From Ketobacter sp964016105 (GTDB taxonomy: Bacteria > Pseudomonadota > Gammaproteobacteria > Pseudomonadales > Ketobacteraceae), in contig CAXHEX010000005.1 of the NCBI GenBank assembly GCA_964016105.1, positions 238,822 through 302,821 of the forward strand: a DNA stretch of 64,000 bases, written 5' to 3'. Numbering within the stretch: position 1 is the stretch's first letter; every line of letters begins with the position of its first letter. The position numbers were made by a program, and so were the translations under genes. The notes under the pieces are model-generated. The model did not search any database, was not told where the DNA came from, and was given only the letters and a program-made list of their open reading frames with translations. Positions 8,825 to 18,094 of the stretch are shown piece after piece.

Positions 8825-9841
8825 ATGAGCAAACGCAAACTCACCCGCCGTCAAGCTTGGCGAATCGAAAAAGTACAAGCGGAAAAAGCCGCCAGAATGG
8901 CGAAAAAAGCCAATAAAATAAGCGAGACCGACGGCGACCTGGGCGACGAAGAAGAAGGCTTAGTGGTGAGCCACTTTGGCACATTTGTAGAAGTGGAACC
9001 CAATCAGCACCCCAACCAAACCGTGCAATGCCACTTTCGAGCCAATGTGGGTGCCATCGTCGCCGGCGACAAGGTGGTAATGCGGCAATCAGACAGTGGC
9101 TATGGCGTGATTGAGACTGTGTTGCCCCGTAGCTCCATCCTGTCACGCCCCAATCCCAGGGGAGTATTAAAGCCCACTGCCGCTAACATCGATTTTATGG
9201 TGTTGGTGATTACTCCGGAACCGGCCCCCTCAACCATGCTGATAGATCGTTACCTGGTGGCAGCCGAACTACAGGACTTGAATGTCAAAATCCTGCTCAA
9301 CAAAACCGATTTGATTAATGAGATGAATGAAGTGGCCATTGAGGCTCTACTGAATATATACCGGGATATTGGCTACCCTGTATGGGAATGTTCTGCCACC
9401 ACCCATTTCGGACTGGAGCAGTTAAAGGAACTGCTGGATCAAAAAACGTCAGTTTTTGTGGGTCAATCCGGTGTGGGAAAATCCTCCTTGGTGAACGCAC
9501 TGCTGCCAGATGTGAACGCCAAGGTGGGCGCCCTTTCAGAAGGCTCAAAATTAGGGCGACACACCACCACAAACGCCAGGCTGTTCCATTTTCCAAGCGG
9601 TGGTGATCTAATCGACTCACCCGGTATCCGGGAATTCGGCCTCTGGCATTTAGAGCCAAACAGCGTTATCGACGGTTATAGAGATTTTGAGCCCTGGCGC
9701 TTTCAATGTAAGTTTCGTGATTGCAAACACCAACAAGAGCCCGGTTGCGCGCTCAGGCAGGCCGTGGATGATGGCCATGTGAACAGCCAGCGACTGGAAA
9801 ATTATTTTGCTATTCTTAGGGGGCTTGAAGAAAGCTCCTAG
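8825..9841 (+). CDS. rsgA: Small ribosomal subunit biogenesis GTPase RsgA
   Basis: RsgA is a circularly permuted GTPase that checks late 30S assembly and releases RbfA. The 338-residue protein has a basic N-terminus (MSKRKLTRRQAWR), an OB-fold domain (about 45-110), and permuted GTPase motifs: G4 NKTD comes before the P-loop GQSGVGKSSLVNALL (about residue 213), followed by DSPGIREFG. A C-terminal zinc knuckle follows (CKFRDCKHQQEPGC). It follows orn in divergent orientation with the 310-base inverted-repeat region between them, so its promoter lies in or next to that element. Confidence 0.96.
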   Translation: MSKRKLTRRQAWRIEKVQAEKAARMAKKANKISETDGDLGDEEEGLVVSHFGTFVEVEPNQHPNQTVQCHFRANVGAIVAGDKVVMRQSDSGYGVIETVLPRSSILSRPNPRGVLKPTAANIDFMVLVITPEPAPSTMLIDRYLVAAELQDLNVKILLNKTDLINEMNEVAIEALLNIYRDIGYPVWECSATTHFGLEQLKELLDQKTSVFVGQSGVGKSSLVNALLPDVNAKVGALSEGSKLGRHTTTNARLFHFPSGGDLIDSPGIREFGLWHLEPNSVIDGYRDFEPWRFQCKFRDCKHQQEPGCALRQAVDDGHVNSQRLENYFAILRGLEESS

Positions 9842-9858
9842 CAACAGGAAGGCAACCT

Positions 9859-11130
9859 GTGATCATCGCTCCCATTCCCGAAGACGAACATGAACGCTTA
9901 GACACCCTACGCCAGTATGAAGTGCTGGACACGGGTGCAGAAGCTAATTTCGACGATATCATTGAGCTGGCAGCGCAGCTATGCCAAGCCCCCATTGCAC
10001 TGGTAAGCCTGGTGGACAAGGATCGCCAGTGGTTTAAAGCCAAACTGGGCTTAAACGCAGAAGAAACTCACCGTGATCTGGCTTTCTGCGCCCACGCCAT
10101 ACTGGCTGACGATATTCTGATTGTTGAAAACGCATTATTAGACCCACGCTTCAAAGCTAACCCCTTGGTGCAAGGCGAGCCCCATATTCGGTTTTATGCC
10201 GGCGCACCGTTAATTACTCCTTCTGGCCACAAACTTGGTACCCTTTGTGTTATCGACACTGAACCAAGAACGCTAAATCAAACCCAACTTAAAGCCATTA
10301 AAACCTTATCCAAGCATACCGTTCATTTGCTGGAACTGCGCAAGATGTACGGTGAATCCATTCGCCTAAACCAAGAGTTACTGGAAAAAAATGTGGCCAT
10401 TAAAGAAATGTCACAACACAACCAACGCTTCCTGGCCAATATCAATCACGAAATGCGCACGCCGTTAAATGCCATATCCGGGTTTAGTACTCAGTTGCTT
10501 AAGCGAATAACAAAATTAGAGCTACCGGCTTTCGTTGAAGAGGGACTGGAGTCCATTCAGTTAGCATCAAAGCATTTGAACAACTTGATTAACGATGTAC
10601 TGGATCTATCAAAGCTCAATGCCAATAAACTCAATTACAACGCGGCACCCTTTGACCCCCACACACTGTTGCAGGAAGTGCTTTACATTAACTCCGTTGA
10701 GGCGGAGAAACATCAAGTTGAATTGGTTCTGGACGTGGACACCCATCTACCGGATAGCCTGCTGGGGGATGAACAAAAAATCGCACAGGTACTAATCAAT
10801 ATTGTGGCCAACGCCATCAAATTTACACCACAAGGTAAGTCAGTCACTATACAAGCGAAAACCAAAGAACTGACCCTGGAGATACGGGTAGTGGATCAGG
10901 GAGTGGGTATAGATAAACGTGACCTGAAAAAGATTTTTCAGGAGTTTGAGCAGGTCACCAACCCACTGAGCCATCGAACCAAGGGTACGGGATTGGGGCT
11001 TCCCATCGCTCACCAACTGGTTAAGCGAATGGGAGGCTCAATCAAAGTGGAAAGCGAGCTGGGTAAAGGAACCGAGTTTGTCATTGAGATTCCCACTCAG
11101 GACTTTCAATCCATAGCCCCTTTCCTTTAA
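9859..11130 (+). CDS. GAF-domain sensor histidine kinase
   Basis: This is a cytoplasmic sensor kinase of 423 residues with no membrane segment. An N-terminal GAF domain (about 20-155, with FCAHAIL and FYAGAPLITPSGHKLG) is followed by a short coiled linker, a HisKA domain with NHEMRTPLNA (phospho-accepting His197) and a HATPase_c domain (about 295-415; NIVANAIKFTP, VVDQGVGI, GTGLGLPIAHQLV). No receiver domain or partner regulator is adjacent, so it is an orphan kinase by position. The GTG start at 9859 has AGGAAGG seven bases upstream, and it begins 17 bases after rsgA, so co-transcription is possible. The ligand is unknown. Confidence 0.88.
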   Translation: MIIAPIPEDEHERLDTLRQYEVLDTGAEANFDDIIELAAQLCQAPIALVSLVDKDRQWFKAKLGLNAEETHRDLAFCAHAILADDILIVENALLDPRFKANPLVQGEPHIRFYAGAPLITPSGHKLGTLCVIDTEPRTLNQTQLKAIKTLSKHTVHLLELRKMYGESIRLNQELLEKNVAIKEMSQHNQRFLANINHEMRTPLNAISGFSTQLLKRITKLELPAFVEEGLESIQLASKHLNNLINDVLDLSKLNANKLNYNAAPFDPHTLLQEVLYINSVEAEKHQVELVLDVDTHLPDSLLGDEQKIAQVLINIVANAIKFTPQGKSVTIQAKTKELTLEIRVVDQGVGIDKRDLKKIFQEFEQVTNPLSHRTKGTGLGLPIAHQLVKRMGGSIKVESELGKGTEFVIEIPTQDFQSIAPFL

Positions 11131-11145
11131 CCCAGCACCAACGAC

Positions 11146-12801
11146 TTAGATAATAGTACCTACGTCGTTCTGAACAATCCGGTCCATGGCTCTTTCCACG
11201 ATGGCGGCAATGGTCATGGATGGATTACAAGCCGCAGTGGTTCCTGGCATCAAGGCACCGTCCAGTACATACAATCCCTTCTGACCCTTAACTCGGCCAT
11301 CCAGATCGCACACCACATCCATACAGGCGCCACCCAAGGGGTGCCAAGTGCTGTTAACCGCTTTATTGGTGTTGATCAGCTGGCTTTCAGGCCCCGCAAC
11401 AGCGGATATACGCTCATGAATACGGGCAGCCACTGCGGCGTCACCATTCTCAGGCCAGTGCAACTGCACCCGACCTTTCTCTGGGTTGTAAGCAAAATGG
11501 CCGCGATCTTCACTGACACCGAATCCAACTAACATGGTGGCACGAGTACCTTCGATGGTGGGGTCGGTTACCATAGTAGGGGCCAAACCAGGCACCAATG
11601 AAGAAGGTATGGAGGCATCAAAACTACGACCAGGCTGTATGGGAGGTATGGAAGCCTGGATGATGGTGTTTGCCAGTTGGTTAGGATCATCCCATTCACG
11701 ACTGCCGTAAATAACCGGACCGCCCTGACGTGGACCAGGGTTTTCCGGCATTTTATTCCAAATGTAAATCTGGTCACCGTTGGTACCATAACCCTGACCT
11801 AACTCATCAGGCAGATCAGTGATCCTGCCTTCACCCGCCGCGCTGAGCAGCAATTTGTTGGTGTTGGCCGTGCCCGCAGACATGATCAGAGTGGGGGTTT
11901 TAATGATTTTGTGCTCCAACACGGTACCACGCAGGGTAGTGCGATCCACATAAACCAGCCAGGAGCCATCATCATCCCGTTCTATCTCACGCACATGATG
12001 CAAGGCTTCCACCCTTACGTTACCGGTGGCCAAGGCCTGATCAATGTAGGTAACGTCAACCGAATGTTTACCACCATTTTTTACCCCCATAGCGCAGTCG
12101 CCATTGGTGTAAGAAGGCTTCATTTTTCCTTCCAGCTCATCCAACGCAAACTGCCAATCAATGGGCATGGGTATCTTGGTTATGTCGTATCCCGCATCTT
12201 GTACCCGCTGTGCAAAAATGCGTGCAGCTTTGTAGGTCTTGCTGTTAATTAACTCATCTGGCGCGGTTTTAATCTTCAACATCTCCGCCACGCGGGGGTA
12301 GTAGACTTCGTCCATTTCCTGGTAATCAATGCCAGAAGGAAACCAATCCGTAAAGTTCTTTTCTGTAGGCTGCAATGTCATACCCTGATACACCAGGGAG
12401 CCGCCTCCCACACCACAGGCGGAGACAATGGTGTGGGTGGGAGATGCCATGGCTTCAAGGATGCCCGCGTAAGGTGCTATACCAATTCGAAAGCCGGCAT
12501 ATTCGGGCCATGCTGTATAGAAAAGCAGCTTTTTACTGGGCACCATGGCGCTGGGGAAAGTATTGGAATTGGGACCAGTGGGCCACCAACGGCCTTTTTC
12601 AAGCACCAGAACTTTTACTCCCGCCTGGGCTAGACGCAGAGCACTTATGCCACCCCCGAAGCCAGAGCCAATAATCACTGCTCGCTCTTCAGATCGAGTG
12701 GTTCTTCTGCCATAGGCAGCTTCAGATTTAGTGGGAATGGTAGAGCCAGCAGCAACCGCGGCCGCCCCCCCGAGAAACTTACGACGGTCAATTTTTTTCA
12801 T
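11146..12801 (-). CDS. Tat-exported GMC-family FAD oxidoreductase (cholesterol-oxidase-like)
   Basis: The product is an FAD alcohol/sterol oxidoreductase of the glucose-methanol-choline family. From the ATG at 12801 the protein begins with MKKIDRRKFLGG, a twin-arginine motif, then an Ala-rich h-region and an AxA-like cleavage region near residue 28. The dinucleotide fold VIIGSGFGGG follows, and near the C-terminus the NSTWHPLGGACMD block with the conserved active-site His-Pro, then DGALMPGTTAACNP, as in class I cholesterol oxidases. A longer frame from 12858 would bury the Tat signal and is rejected. The substrate cannot be set from sequence; sterol or another hydrophobic alcohol is a family-based guess. 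Confidence 0.85.
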   Translation of the reverse strand: MKKIDRRKFLGGAAAVAAGSTIPTKSEAAYGRRTTRSEERAVIIGSGFGGGISALRLAQAGVKVLVLEKGRWWPTGPNSNTFPSAMVPSKKLLFYTAWPEYAGFRIGIAPYAGILEAMASPTHTIVSACGVGGGSLVYQGMTLQPTEKNFTDWFPSGIDYQEMDEVYYPRVAEMLKIKTAPDELINSKTYKAARIFAQRVQDAGYDITKIPMPIDWQFALDELEGKMKPSYTNGDCAMGVKNGGKHSVDVTYIDQALATGNVRVEALHHVREIERDDDGSWLVYVDRTTLRGTVLEHKIIKTPTLIMSAGTANTNKLLLSAAGEGRITDLPDELGQGYGTNGDQIYIWNKMPENPGPRQGGPVIYGSREWDDPNQLANTIIQASIPPIQPGRSFDASIPSSLVPGLAPTMVTDPTIEGTRATMLVGFGVSEDRGHFAYNPEKGRVQLHWPENGDAAVAARIHERISAVAGPESQLINTNKAVNSTWHPLGGACMDVVCDLDGRVKGQKGLYVLDGALMPGTTAACNPSMTIAAIVERAMDRIVQNDVGTII

Positions 12802-13111
12802 ATAGTTATTCTCGTTTTTATATATAAAACAACGCAATGTGGCAGGCGCCAGCGGCAAGGCCTCAATTGCCGATCGACTACCATCTTAGTAATTGAGCAA
12901 AGCTGACAGCAAGTCAGTTTTTGTGTCGCTTTGTAATATACGGTCTGAGTTCGCAGTTTAATGGCCGCGAAACCTATGATTTATATAATAATTGTACGCG
13001 AAAAAGCACAACCGCTAACGGTCCAGCGCTAGTGTGTAACCACCCAGCGGGCCTGGTTTCGGTCTATAGTTATATCAGTATGATGAAACCGAACCAGCCA
13101 CCACTAACATA
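12802..13111. other. Intergenic region between divergent oxidoreductase and HDOD genes
   Basis: These 310 bases separate two divergent genes and must hold both promoters or long leaders. The segment next to the HDOD gene is AT-rich, with TATAGTTATATC around 13065-13077 as a possible -10 region, but no convincing -35 partner was found. One open frame inside (12921-13112) has no recognisable protein character. No hairpin or repeat stood out. Confidence 0.5.
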
Positions 13112-14887
13112 ATGACTCAACTACCGGAGCCCAAAGGCCTAAACAACTGGCTCGCAATCCTGGACGATCAGCTGCTCCCGGTTCTGCCGTCCAGCGCTCG
13201 CGGCCTGGCGCAACTGCTCAAGGACGAAGATGTATCCCTTTACGCCATTGCAGAGGTGGTAGCTCGGGACCCGGTGCTGCGGGTCCATGTAATAAGAGAG
13301 TGCAACCGCCAGTATAAAGACCACGCCGCCGGCATTTTGAGCAATCCAAACCACTGCGTTTCCATGCTGGGTTTGGACAAAATGCGCATCCTGTTGCGCC
13401 AATTTAAAGCTGCAAAAGGTGACCCCAACCACGCCAAAGACTATCGCTATTTCCAAGCCATTAACACCAGCCTGCACGCTGCAGAACAAGCCGCCAGCTG
13501 GGCACAAATTCGCAAACAATCCACTCCGGATTCTCTGTTTTTGGCATCACTGCTTTACGGTGTTCCCACTTGGTGCCTATGGCGCTTTGCCCACCGAGAA
13601 ATGAGTATTATTTATACTCTTTTTCAGCGGGAGCAGATTCCACTGATTGAAGCCGAACAGGCGGTTTTAGGGTGCAGCCGAGAAGACATTGCCCTGGGGC
13701 TGGCTGAACGCTGGCATTTTCCAGAACTCATCATCAATGCCCTAGACAGTAAACAACTGCCCAAGCCAGGCTTTCTTCTTCGCAGCGCCAGCGCTGCACT
13801 GGGCGACCCCAACTATCGTATTGCCAACAGAACACCCGACGGCACCTTGGTGAATACTCCTGCTCTTGCCATTACCCTAAGTAATAATCTGGCACAACAG
13901 ACCCAACGTGACTGGTATTCTCACCAGACTCTGCGCTTGCTTAAAGTCATCGCCGCTTACCTTGACCTTGCTCTGGAAGAAACCGAATCACACTGTAAAA
14001 ACACAGCCATCCAGGCAGCGCAAAAGTGGTATCTGGCGGGCACGCAAAGCCCCGCCAACGGACTTCTCTGGCCGGTCAGACCCCGGCAAAGACGGCGCAT
14101 CAGGAACCAGCAACAGTTACAACAGGCAGTAGCCAAGCTCAGAACCAGCAACAAAGCCACACCGAAAGTTGCAACCGTGTCTTCCGATCCGGCGCCAAAG
14201 GCAACTAAGCCGGAACTTAAAAACATCGGTATACACAGCGAAAACCTACCAGAGGGCCTGGACCGGAACAGCATCCTCAATGCGCCAAAACCCCAGGCAC
14301 CAGAGAAACCTTTAACCCAATATGCGGGCTTTGAAAGTTACGAGAAGCGTCAGGAATTTGAACGACTGCTACAAGAGCTGAATCAACAGCCGGATCCTTT
14401 TTCATCTGAGCTAAAAGCTATTCAATTTGGCGTCAACGCACTTTACAGGTGCAGCAACCTGCAACGGGTGGTGGTGGCAAAATTGGAAAAGGACGAAAAT
14501 CGTGTAAAGGCTTTCTATGCCCAAGGTTGCGATGATATCCCCGCCCTGAAACATTTCGCGGTCAAACTACAACCCACCAATCTATTCACACAACTCCTGT
14601 CCAAACCCGCCGCCGTTTGGATGAGCCCAGACCGCAAGACATCAGTGGCGGGCCTTGTACCGGGCAACTTCAAGCTTGCCAATCAAACCGATGAGTATTT
14701 TCTCATGTCACTGTTCGATTATGGTGGCGCCTATGGCGTGCTTTATGCCGACAGGGGGTTGGATTCGCCGGTGGGACTGTCCGATGCCGAATATAAGATA
14801 TTTAAAGCAACCTGCACCAGCTGCAGCAAGTATCTGATCACCCGCTCCAAGCCCACCCACAACAAACAAACAGGAGAAAAACCCTAA
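13112..14887 (+). CDS. HDOD-domain signalling protein with C-terminal GAF-like region
   Basis: HDOD proteins are non-catalytic relatives of HD phosphohydrolases that act as protein-interaction or regulatory modules in bacterial signalling and motility. The 591-residue product has an HDOD domain at about residues 20-225 (LPSSARGLAQLLKDEDVSL, CVSMLGLDKMRILL). A variable basic, Gln/Lys-rich linker (about 320-430) follows, then a C-terminal domain of about 150 residues whose alternating pattern (VVVAKLEKDENRVKAFYAQG) resembles GAF. No HD catalytic pair was found. Nearby genes (GAF kinase, later FimX) fit a regulatory role, but no direct partner is shown. Confidence 0.78.
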   Translation: MTQLPEPKGLNNWLAILDDQLLPVLPSSARGLAQLLKDEDVSLYAIAEVVARDPVLRVHVIRECNRQYKDHAAGILSNPNHCVSMLGLDKMRILLRQFKAAKGDPNHAKDYRYFQAINTSLHAAEQAASWAQIRKQSTPDSLFLASLLYGVPTWCLWRFAHREMSIIYTLFQREQIPLIEAEQAVLGCSREDIALGLAERWHFPELIINALDSKQLPKPGFLLRSASAALGDPNYRIANRTPDGTLVNTPALAITLSNNLAQQTQRDWYSHQTLRLLKVIAAYLDLALEETESHCKNTAIQAAQKWYLAGTQSPANGLLWPVRPRQRRRIRNQQQLQQAVAKLRTSNKATPKVATVSSDPAPKATKPELKNIGIHSENLPEGLDRNSILNAPKPQAPEKPLTQYAGFESYEKRQEFERLLQELNQQPDPFSSELKAIQFGVNALYRCSNLQRVVVAKLEKDENRVKAFYAQGCDDIPALKHFAVKLQPTNLFTQLLSKPAAVWMSPDRKTSVAGLVPGNFKLANQTDEYFLMSLFDYGGAYGVLYADRGLDSPVGLSDAEYKIFKATCTSCSKYLITRSKPTHNKQTGEKP

Positions 14888-14910
14888 GCCATCGCTTCCA
14901 GCGTGGCTTT
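14886..14910 (+). terminator. Terminator-like hairpin at the end of the HDOD gene
   Basis: AAGCCA and CGCT pair with AGCG and TGGCTT across a TCC loop, giving a ten-pair stem with one bulged T. It begins at the stop codon of the HDOD gene, and only three to four T residues follow. It would separate that gene from rhdA 75 bases downstream. Confidence 0.45.
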
Positions 14911-14961
14911 CATGATCTTGCTTGAGTAAACTTGCCTGCTATCTAAAGTGAAGGTTACTCC

Positions 14962-15801
14962 ATGACTGTAAACGAGCTGCCCATTCTTATCGAGCCTGAA
15001 CAGCTGCAACCGCTGCTGGGCCATCCTCAACTTCTCATTGTGGACCTTTGCCGACCCGGACAGTACCCTGCAGCCCATATTCCTGGAGCTTTACATCTGC
15101 CCTATTCCCACTTGATGCTGGGCCAGGCACCGGCTCCGGGAAAGCTACCAGCACCGCAGCAAATTGCCCATGCGCTGGGTGCAATTGGGTTAACGCCCCA
15201 ACACCACGTGGTGGCCTACGATGATGAGGGTGGTGGTTGGGCCGGGCGCCTACTGTGGACACTGGATGTGATTGGTCACGCCAATTACTCCTATCTCAAC
15301 GGCGGGCTGCAGGCCTGGGCACGACAGCAAAGACCCCTGCAAACGGAGGCCGCCATAGCTACAGCCACCCAGCTCTCCATTTCCTACCGCAGCGAACCCA
15401 TGATTGATAAAGCTGGCATTTTAAGCCACTTGCAGGACCCAAACTGGGTAATTTGGGATGCTCGATCACCGGAAGAGTACTTTGGTTTACGCCCCTCTGC
15501 TGCCCAAAATGGTCACATGCCAGGAGCCGTAAATTATGAATGGACCCGTGCCATGGACCCCAACCAGGGGTTTCGAATTCTCGATCTGGAAACAGTAAGG
15601 CAAGAATTGGCAGCACTGGGCATTACAGCAGATAAAAATATCATCACCCACTGCCAGGCACACCACCGCTCCGCGTTTACCTATTTGCTGGGCAAGATTT
15701 TAGGCTTTCCCTCCATAAGAGCTTATCCGGGCGCCTGGTCTGAATGGGGTAATGATCCTGACACCCCCATAGAACTCGACTCCACACAGGCGAATAATTA
15801 A
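14962..15801 (+). CDS. rhdA: Thiosulfate:cyanide sulfurtransferase, RhdA type
   Basis: This is a two-domain rhodanese that carries sulfane sulfur on a cysteine. The 279-residue product has an inactive N-terminal rhodanese fold (about 10-130) and an active C-terminal fold (about 150-270) with the loop HCQAHHRSA; Cys231 is the predicted persulfide carrier. That loop resembles the CQTHHR loop of RhdA from Azotobacter and Pseudomonas rather than the common CRxGxR form. Its stop is followed immediately by the psd ATG with no spacer, so the two are translationally coupled, as in P. aeruginosa from memory. The in vivo acceptor is unknown. Confidence 0.88.
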   Translation: MTVNELPILIEPEQLQPLLGHPQLLIVDLCRPGQYPAAHIPGALHLPYSHLMLGQAPAPGKLPAPQQIAHALGAIGLTPQHHVVAYDDEGGGWAGRLLWTLDVIGHANYSYLNGGLQAWARQQRPLQTEAAIATATQLSISYRSEPMIDKAGILSHLQDPNWVIWDARSPEEYFGLRPSAAQNGHMPGAVNYEWTRAMDPNQGFRILDLETVRQELAALGITADKNIITHCQAHHRSAFTYLLGKILGFPSIRAYPGAWSEWGNDPDTPIELDSTQANN

Positions 15802-16665
15802 ATGCCCCACCCCGCACTAGACAGATTAAAAGTGTTGCCCCAGTACTTGGTACCGCAACACCTTCTTTCCCGGGCCATCGGCTTACTGGCAGAATCACAC
15901 TGGCCACCCATAAAAAACGGGCTTATTGATTTTTTCTTGAAACGCTACGGCATTGACATGTCCATTGCTGAGCAGGAAGACCCCCATGCATTTGCCTGCT
16001 TCAATGATTTTTTCACCCGCGCCCTAAAGCCAGGCGTGCGCCCCATTGCGGAACAAGGTATCGCCTGCCCTGCGGATGGCGCAATCAGCCAGCTGGGGCC
16101 CATACGCGATGATCAAATCTTTCAGGCCAAGGGCCATTATTACAGCCTATCTCAGCTACTGGGAGGCGATGAATCCATGGCCGCCCAATTCCGTAATGGA
16201 CACTTTGCCACAGTGTACCTTTCACCCAAGGATTACCACCGGGTACATATGCCCTATGGGGGCACGTTAAAAAAAATGATACATGTGCCGGGCAAGCTTT
16301 TCTCCGTTAATACCCTAACAGCCCAACAGGTGCCGGGGCTATTTGCCCGCAATGAGCGAGTGGTTTGCTTGTTCGAGACCGATATGGGACCCATGGTTGT
16401 AATATTGGTTGGCGCCATGATCGTAGCCAGTATCGAAACGGTCTGGGAAGGGCTGGTCACACCCCACAAGCCCACAATCAAGCACTATGATTACCAGCAG
16501 CGTGAGGAAATTCGATTACCCAAAGGTGCGGAAATGGGGCGATTTAAGCTTGGCTCCACTGCAATCGTTCTGTTTGCGGAAGCCAAGGTAGAATGGGATC
16601 AAGCACTCAGTGAAGGCCTTGGGGTTCGCATGGGCGAAGCCATGGGCACAATTCAGCAACCTTAG
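15802..16665 (+). CDS. psd: Phosphatidylserine decarboxylase (pyruvoyl enzyme)
   Basis: Psd converts phosphatidylserine to phosphatidylethanolamine at the inner membrane. The 287-residue proenzyme has FNDFFTRALKPGVRP, the CPADGAISQLGPI segment, KDYHRVHMPYGG with the catalytic His, and the LGST autocleavage motif. Ser252 of LGST becomes the pyruvoyl group after self-processing into beta and alpha chains. It starts directly after the rhdA stop, and its 3' end overlaps the convergent gene at 16662 by four bases. Length and motifs are normal for the short bacterial type. Confidence 0.96.
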   Translation: MPHPALDRLKVLPQYLVPQHLLSRAIGLLAESHWPPIKNGLIDFFLKRYGIDMSIAEQEDPHAFACFNDFFTRALKPGVRPIAEQGIACPADGAISQLGPIRDDQIFQAKGHYYSLSQLLGGDESMAAQFRNGHFATVYLSPKDYHRVHMPYGGTLKKMIHVPGKLFSVNTLTAQQVPGLFARNERVVCLFETDMGPMVVILVGAMIVASIETVWEGLVTPHKPTIKHYDYQQREEIRLPKGAEMGRFKLGSTAIVLFAEAKVEWDQALSEGLGVRMGEAMGTIQQP

Positions 16666-16973
16666 TCAATCGCTTCAACGAAAGGCTCTTCACTGACGTT
16701 CAGCAATATTTCTTTTTTATAAGTGGTGAGTATGACGCGGTTTTTGTCTAACCGCTGAATACTCACCACATCATCAATGGAATCGTCTTCTGGCTCATTA
16801 AGCAGGTTGGTTTCACTGTAGGACACCACCCCAGGAAACACCACGCGCTGCACCAATTTCTGGCTCTCTGGGCCATCCAGCAATTCAATGAACAACATTC
16901 TCACGTCGATATCGTAGATCAAATTGGCAATATAAGGAGAACTGTCTCCCAGCAACTGTTCGGTGAGTTCCAT
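16662..16973 (-). CDS. Conserved-looking small acidic protein, function unknown
   Basis: I do not recognise this 103-residue protein. It is acidic, has no signal peptide or membrane segment, and reads as a compact domain of alternating strands (RMLFIELLDG, NRVILTTYKKEILLNV). It lies 50 bases after the 356-residue gene on the same strand, so it may be the second gene of that unit, and it ends inside the psd stop region. The coding call rests on a well-formed product, an ATG start at 16973 and its tight fit between neighbours. Confidence 0.65.
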   Translation of the reverse strand: MELTEQLLGDSSPYIANLIYDIDVRMLFIELLDGPESQKLVQRVVFPGVVSYSETNLLNEPEDDSIDDVVSIQRLDKNRVILTTYKKEILLNVSEEPFVEAID

Positions 16974-17023
16974 AGCAAACCTTAAACAACATAAAGCGAA
17001 GCCGCATTGTATGCCGGTCCAGC

Positions 17024-18094
17024 CTACAGTTGAAGCGCCAAATCTCCCCGCTGAGCCAATTTGTCCAAATTGGATAATAGCCGCTCCACACGTTTAGCGG
17101 GTAGATTAAAGCGACTGCGTTGCGTCACCAGGGTGGATTCCAACCCACGTAAAAAATGATTGCCAGGCATGGCCTGCTTAACCTCTTCCGTAAGATCAGA
17201 GAGCGCCGGCAAAACGGGAATAACATAACGCTCTACCTGGGTTTGCAGTGTGAACTCAACTTCAAGCAAGGCATCCATGGGCAAGTCTGCTTTATTGAGC
17301 TCCTGCCCTAAAATCTTCCCTATGCTGCGGCCACGTTCAGTACGGGATTGGGCCAGTTTAAACGCACGGGAAAGCTGCATGAGCGTGGTCATGGCGGCGC
17401 GCAATTCCCTTACCGCACCGTCCATGGCCCCAGCGATACGCAGTACGGGTTGCAACCGGCCGCTGAGCTTTGACAGTAGGTTCATCTTACCCATGATCAG
17501 GGCCGTGTGCTGGGCAATATCTTCTATGTCATTCTCCAACGCCTGAATTTGGGGTTTGAACATTGTCAGTTGTCTATCGGTTCCTGGGGCTAAACCCAAG
17601 ATGATATCCTGGTCCGCAAGCCTGCCCACTGTTTTTTTCAGCTCAGTAATATGTCGGTCGGTCAGCTCCACCTCTGACAAAAACCGCTCCACCTCGGGAT
17701 TCAAACCAATGGCATAAACAAACAGTGGATTAAGGTGCCCGTTTAAACGGGCTATCAAAGTGTGACAGCGGCTCAATGGGCCACTGAAGTTCTCAGCCGC
17801 ATCTCGCAGTCGGGCTGCAGGGCGCAAAACCGGCAGCATGGAGTTCTGGGCCAATTTTTCGGCGACAGTACTTTCGCGCAGGGCAATATCGTTGATCTCT
17901 TGCAAGGCCAAGGTGGAGTTCAACAGACTGAGCATGGCGCGCCGCAGCACCAATAGCCCAGGAGGGGCTGCCAGGGCAAAGAACTCAGGCTCAGCCTGAA
18001 GAATATTGCGAATGTTTAGGATAATGGTGGTTAGGCTTTTCACGTCGCGAGAAAGGGGGTAAAGAGCACTCTTGATCTGCCGGGCTTCTTCCAT
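17024..18094 (-). CDS. Helical cytoplasmic protein, function unknown
   Basis: I do not recognise this 356-residue protein. It is rich in Leu, Ala, Arg and Glu, has no signal peptide or membrane segment, and looks almost entirely alpha-helical with several amphipathic stretches (ALENDIEDIAQHTALIMGK; RAAMTTLMQLSRAFKLAQS), suggesting helical bundles or short coiled coils. The ATG at 18094 has AGAGGAA seven bases upstream, a good ribosome site. It sits between psd and the fimX region and probably forms a two-gene unit with the 103-residue protein. No function is proposed. Confidence 0.75.
   Translation of the reverse strand: MEEARQIKSALYPLSRDVKSLTTIILNIRNILQAEPEFFALAAPPGLLVLRRAMLSLLNSTLALQEINDIALRESTVAEKLAQNSMLPVLRPAARLRDAAENFSGPLSRCHTLIARLNGHLNPLFVYAIGLNPEVERFLSEVELTDRHITELKKTVGRLADQDIILGLAPGTDRQLTMFKPQIQALENDIEDIAQHTALIMGKMNLLSKLSGRLQPVLRIAGAMDGAVRELRAAMTTLMQLSRAFKLAQSRTERGRSIGKILGQELNKADLPMDALLEVEFTLQTQVERYVIPVLPALSDLTEEVKQAMPGNHFLRGLESTLVTQRSRFNLPAKRVERLLSNLDKLAQRGDLALQL

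Noticed and set aside
12921..13112. 63-codon plus-strand open frame upstream of the HDOD gene
   Set aside because: Cys/Tyr-rich random-looking product with no motif; region better explained as promoter and leader.
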